Part shown: positions 60,001-64,000 of the stretch, piece after piece | Position numbering within the stretch: position 1 is the stretch's first letter | Layout of the letters: the number at the start of each line of letters is the position of its first letter | Origin: Pleodorina starrii | Lineage: Eukaryota > Chlorophyta > Chlorophyceae > Chlamydomonadales > Volvocaceae | Direction of reading: 5' to 3' | DNA: 64,000 nucleotides | NCBI GenBank assembly: GCA_030267565.1 | Contig: BRXU01000001.1 | Coordinates: 5,270,001 to 5,334,000 of the forward strand | Notes under the pieces: model-generated | Databases searched by the model: none | What the model was told of the DNA's origin: nothing | Seen by the model: the letters and a program-made list of their open reading frames with translations, nothing else | Program-made: the position numbers and the translations under genes

Positions 60001-63000
60001 GTATACAGCGGCCTCGGTTGCCATACAGTTGGCGCGAGCGCCGATGACGCAGCCGCCGGGGCGCGCGCGGATGCGGAGCATGGAGCGGGCCAATGCCGGC
60101 GTCGGTGGCCGTGGCGGCGGCGACGCGCTAGTCAGCACAGTGAGGGAGGAGGGCGAGGAGGCGGCGGAGGCGGCCGCCAGCGGTAGCGCTGCCGCTGATG
60201 CCGCCGACGTCGCGTCGCGCACTCTCAGCGGCTTCGCGCAGGCCGAGAGGATGTTACGGGCGCCGTCGCTGCACAGCGCCGCCACCGCCGGCGCCGGCGC
60301 GCCGCCGCAGGCGCCGCTGACGACGGCGGACGCCGCGACGGCGGTGGCGGAGGCGGCGCCCACATCCTCGACGAGTGTGTTCTTCCAGGGCGTCGGCCGC
60401 AATGTGCCGCGGCTGGTGAGCATGCTGATGCCGTTGCAGCCGTCGCAGACGACCAAGGTGCGCGGAGGCGAGCGGCTCAGGCCGCGACTGAAGGACGCCG
60501 CTCGCGGCCCGCAGACGGCGGCGGAGGGCGGCTCGACGCGGCAGAGCTGGCGGCTGCGGTTGACTGTTGCGGCGCAGTCGGGCACTCCCACAAAGCACGG
60601 CGCGTCACGTCGAGCCCGCTACGGCACACCCGCCGCCGCCGCGCGCCTACGGCGCGTGTCGGCCGGCCATGGGGCCATTTCACCGGCGGCGGCGGCGTCG
60701 GGGACTGGCGGCGCAGTGGCGGCGGACGACAGCCTCGGTCCCGTACACCATCGGGCTCTCGTGAGCTTCATCCGCTCCTCCCAGCTCTTTGTGCCGCAGG
60801 GCGCTGGCGCCGACGGCAATGGGCGCGCCGGCCCTGTCGGCGGCAGCGGCGGCGGCGGCAGTGAGGGCGGTAGCTCGCTGCGCAATGCTGAATTTGCCAG
60901 GCTGGCGACCCCGACCCGCGGGTCGGGCTCGGGGTCGGGCTCCTCCAGATTTAAGCTGCTGCGCGTCTCCCGGGGGCGACGCGGCGCTGAGCCGCCCTCG
61001 CCCTCACCCTCGCCCACGCCTTCGGGGGCGGCGGTGGGGCGCGGCGGCGAGGTGCTGGCTGCGGCCGAGGGAGGGCGAGTGGCGGCGGCTTTGCACCTGG
61101 CGTCCCCGCGCGCGCCGCCGCGGTCGACCTTTGGCCTGAACCGGTGGGAGTGGGGCGTGCGCTGGGATAGGGGCCGATGGCAAAGGAACCGCAGCGATGA
61201 ATTGACGCCGAAGCCGAGGGCGGGAGCATTTGGGGTTGGGTAGTGGCGTGGTGGAGCGCGGTCTGGGGCGCGCAGAGGGGTGCGATGAAGGCGGAGACCA
61301 GCCAGCCGCCTGCGCCGTGCGATCCCAACACCACTTGAAACGAACTGAACCCCTCGCAGCTGCCCCCTCCCCTTGACTCTTCGTTCTCGCCCTGCCTCTC
61401 TGCCGCTCTGCCTCGGCCCGTCGTCCCGCGCACTCACCCTGCCTGCCTCCGCTCCGCTCCGAAGCCTTCCCTTCCTCCCGCGTCCCGCCCTTCCTGCCTA
61501 CGTCCCCGGCTGCGGTGTCTTTCTTGTCACCCTCCCGCCCTCCCTCCCTGGACCCCCCCAGGCCGCCCGAGGCGCTCGTATTCGTGCACGGCCTGGGAGT
61601 GGACATGCATACGGCCCTGCGCCACTACGCCCAAATGATGGCCCTCATGGCTTTTCCGCCCCACATCACACCCGTGCTCTTCTCCTGGCCATCATCGGTA
61701 CCGGTGGCGTACTTTTGGGTGCGTACAGCAATGGGACAGGCGGGCGGACAGGCGGGCGGACAGGCGGGCGGGCGTACTTCCGAGGTCTCTTGCAGCGTGA
61801 ACCCGGGTGCCCGGGGCGTCCCCGTCCCCGCCCCCGCCCCCGTCTCATCTCAGCCCCCAAACCTCATCTCAGCCAACCCTCGCTCCGCCCCTCCTCCTCC
61901 TTCTCTTCCTCCTCGCCCTCCGCTTCCCTCCCTCCCTCCCCGCGCCGCGCCGCGCAGGCCCGGTACCGCGGCGCCGAGCCCCCCGAGACCGGCTTAGCGC
62001 TCGCCGCCACCGTGCGTTCCCTGGCCGCCGACGGGTTCGCCGGACTGCACATTCTGGTGCACTCCATGGGCACCCGCGTGCTCAACAACGCACTGCCGCA
62101 CCTGGAGGCAATTCTGGGGCCAGCAGCGGGAGAAGCAGCAGGGGGAGAAGCAGAAAGCGGCGGCGCCGGGCAGCCGCCGCTCGGACAGCAACGGGAGCAG
62201 CAGCAGGGAGGGTGCGGTGATGGAGGCGTTGGTCGGATGCGGCTGCGGACTGTGACGATCTGCAATCCGGACTTTGGGCTGCGGCGCTTCGTGGAGGACA
62301 TGGGGCCGCGGCTGCGGGCGCTGTGCCCGCACGTGACGTTGTACGGCGATAAGGCAGACGGCGCGCTGGCGCTGTCGGTGGGTTGCCCTCGAGATGGTGC
62401 CGTTGCCGTCCAAGGCGCGGTCTGGGCTGCCGTGCGGCGAGTTTCCCGTTTCCGCGACGCGACGCGGCATCTCTCTCTCTCTCTCTCTCTCTCTTGGTGT
62501 TTCCCCCGCAGAATCCCATGTCTTGCCCGCGGAAGCCTCGCATGCGAGCAGAACTCTTTGGCCGCAGCACCACCGGCCATGACCTGGCCTCCTGGGCCGT
62601 CCGCCCCGCCCCGCCCCTCCCCGCCGCATGGACATCCGCCTCTGATTGTCTGCCTGGGCGCCAGAGGTCTGCCGCAGAAGCACAAACACCCGTTGCTGCG
62701 TGCTATGCACCCACCACAAGGTCCTTCCCCGCCAATGCCCTGTATGGGCATGGGCATGGGTTGTTATGTGCATGCACGCGTGTGTGTGTTGTCGGATAGA
62801 CGGATCGATTACGCTTCCCGGTTCAGACGCCAGCCAGACATGTTCAAGTGCGGTATGTACGTCACTTTTGGCCCGGTACACAGGAGGTAGTCAACGCGCT
62901 CGCCCGGCCCTTTGTGGGCGCGAGCGCTGCGCTGGCGAGCGCCGCTACCGCCGTACCGGAGCTGGCGGCGACGGCGGCGAGTACCGTACAGGCGCGGGCC

Positions 63001-64000
63001 AAGTCGGCGGCGGCGCTGGTGCTAGGGGGCGCGGTGGAGCTGGTGCGGCCGCCGCTGGGGGCCGCCGCCGAGGACGACGCGCCGCCGCCGCCGCCACCGC
63101 TGTCGCTGCCGCCGCAGAACCCACCGCCGCCTTCGCTGCTGGGGCCGAAGGGGCATCCCGGAAGCGCCCAGGTGAGACACCTTTCCGCTTCCTCCTCCTC
63201 TGCCGCCGCTGCCTCCACCTCCCTCCCGCAGCAGCAGCAGTCACAGTCGCAGTCGCAGCCGCATCGGGAAGCGCTGCTGTCGGGTTGCGGCAGCGGCGAC
63301 GGCGCGAACGTCACCCTCGTGTGCGAGCCGCACGGCGGCGGCCCCGGCGAGCGGCGGCAGAAGCCGAGCGACAGCGGCGGCGGCGGCGACGACGCTGATG
63401 GCCGCATGAAGCACCCGAGTGTGGCCCTGTGTGACACACCAACCGCTAGCGCTCCGGCGGCTGCATCGCCCGCGGCGGCGGTGGTGGGGTTGCAAGGATG
63501 GGCCCATCCTCCAGCCTCGCCGGTGGCGCCCCCTCCGACGCCGCCGCTGCTGCCTCTGACCGGGGAGCCCGGCCGGCAAGCGACCGCGCCGCAGCGTCTA
63601 CCGGCGCCTCAGGCGGCTCAGCTTGAAGTCGCGGACGCTGACGCCGCTGGCGGGGACGCCGACGAGGCGGGGCAGCCGAGCGGCCGCAGCGGCGGCGGCC
63701 GAAGCACGGCTTGCGTTGGCTCGGGCTCGGGCGTCCCGGCAGAACGACCCATGGGTCCGGACGTCGACGGCGGCTGCGACGACAAGCCGGGCGGCGGCGG
63801 CTGCGACGACAAGCCGGGCGGCAGCTGCTGCGACGACAAGCCAGGCGACGGCGGTTGCGGCGTCGCCGATGCGGAGATTGGCTGGTGGCGGGAGCGCGTG
63901 GTCAACTACCGGCGGCGCTTGCGGGTGCCGATGCCGATGCTGTACGGCTGGTTGGAACACAGCTTGGTGAGCAGTTCCGGTGTATGCCCGTGGGTCCATG
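57042..64000 (+). CDS. Multi-pass membrane protein with MORN-like segment and DUF900-type alpha/beta hydrolase (runs off window)
   Basis: Exons: 57042-57163, 57570-57843, 57971-58006, 58268-58399, 58654-58880, 59060-59327, 59597-61143, 61562-61718, 61958-62377, 62884-63171, 63232-63966, then beyond the window; all junctions in phase. N-terminal part: several membrane helices (LLLLLLLIFLLW, LLNCLTYAVMLVIVVLVAV, LAIICVVLFAVVL, WIALAHMALLATLRW). Then a MORN-like stretch (YVGEVDEAGHPSGYGEW, HGEHLTGFWHAGLPTGPF). A low-complexity Ala/Gly/Ser linker fills the 1.5-kb exon. The hydrolase domain reads ALVFVHGLGVDMHTALRHYA, LFSWPSS, LHILVHSMGTRVLNNAL (Ser nucleophile elbow), TICNPDFG (probable acid region) and TLYGDKADGALALS, matching DUF900 esterase-like proteins. 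The catalytic His would lie later. Likely a membrane-bound esterase or lipase; substrate unknown. Confidence 0.82.
58881..58917. repeat. GGGT microsatellite starting at a splice donor
   Basis: The donor after 58880 opens directly into eight or nine GTGG units, so several registers could act as donors; only one keeps frame. Confidence 0.75.
62468..62494. repeat. CT microsatellite in hydrolase intron
   Basis: Thirteen or so CT dinucleotides inside the 62378-62883 intron; pyrimidine tract on the transcript. Confidence 0.75.
63773..63856 (+). repeat. 27-nt coding repeat (CDDKPGGGG units) in the hydrolase gene
   Basis: Three imperfect tandem units encode DDKPGGGGC, DDKPGGSCC and DDKPGDGGC within the last complete exon. 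The in-frame unit length keeps the protein open. Variable-number expansion is expected between strains. Confidence 0.8.

Noticed and set aside
62646..63398. A 250-codon frame rich in Ala/Gly/Arg
   Set aside because: It is a shifted frame over the hydrolase exons at 62884 and 63232 plus the intron.

Overview
This window looks like nuclear DNA of a green alga (Chlorophyta, probably a chlamydomonadalean or close relative). The evidence is GC-rich coding sequence, many short exons with GT-AG (and a few GC-AG) introns, long Ala/Gly/Pro homopolymer tracts, an Aurora/CALK-like kinase, plastid-type CPN10 and release factor 1, and an extracellular proline-rich protein. I rebuilt gene models by eye, using the criterion that every splice junction must keep the reading frame and the family motifs. 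For ten genes the summed exon lengths are multiples of three, or every junction is in phase where a gene is incomplete.

Layout: Ser/Thr kinase (55-3519, -); degenerate AT-rich and repeat-like DNA (3.5-6.7 kb); SlyD-like FKBP isomerase (6725-9245, -); a repeat-rich stretch with one decayed copy of a dispersed element (about 9985-10225) and an isolated Cys-rich C-terminal exon resembling GT18/MGAT5 proteins (11436-11765, -); organellar CPN10 (13788-15104, -) divergent from organellar RF1 (15465-17001, +); an uncertain small gene (17271-18170); a RecQ helicase (19496-23592, -) divergent from a phytanoyl-CoA dioxygenase-like gene (24071-26572, +).

The most striking structure follows. A 2,946-bp block (24518-27463) is repeated, apparently without any difference, at 28608-31553. 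Between the copies lie 1,144 bp that contain a 5'-truncated tyrosine recombinase gene on the other strand. The left copy completes the PhyH-like gene but breaks inside exon 1 of a DTW-domain gene. The right copy lacks PhyH exons 1-2 but carries an intact DTW gene (31498-34881, +). Both host genes therefore keep exactly one intact copy. Inside the DTW gene, one intron is itself a 168-bp tandem repeat whose units each carry a usable acceptor, a 9-nt in-frame micro-exon and a donor.

The right half holds two neighbouring, apparently paralogous type II membrane proteins with a shared ectodomain, one of them extended by a long hydroxyproline-type Pro-rich arm (35642-37993 and 38747-40465, +); a complete kinesin-5 (41638-46854, -); a secreted or lumenal kinase with a PI3/4-kinase/FAM20-like catalytic loop (49034-53287, -); two adjacent inverted-repeat elements (about 53808-55198 and 55216-56248), with long palindromes just upstream of the first and inside the second; and a very large multi-pass membrane gene with a MORN-like segment and a DUF900-type alpha/beta hydrolase domain (57042 to beyond the window end, +).

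There is no operon structure, as expected for a nuclear genome. Functional themes are organelle proteostasis and translation (FKBP, CPN10, RF1), DNA repair (RecQ), tRNA modification (DTW), cilium/mitosis-type signalling and motors (CALK-like kinase, kinesin-5) and cell surface. These are neighbours rather than a demonstrable pathway.
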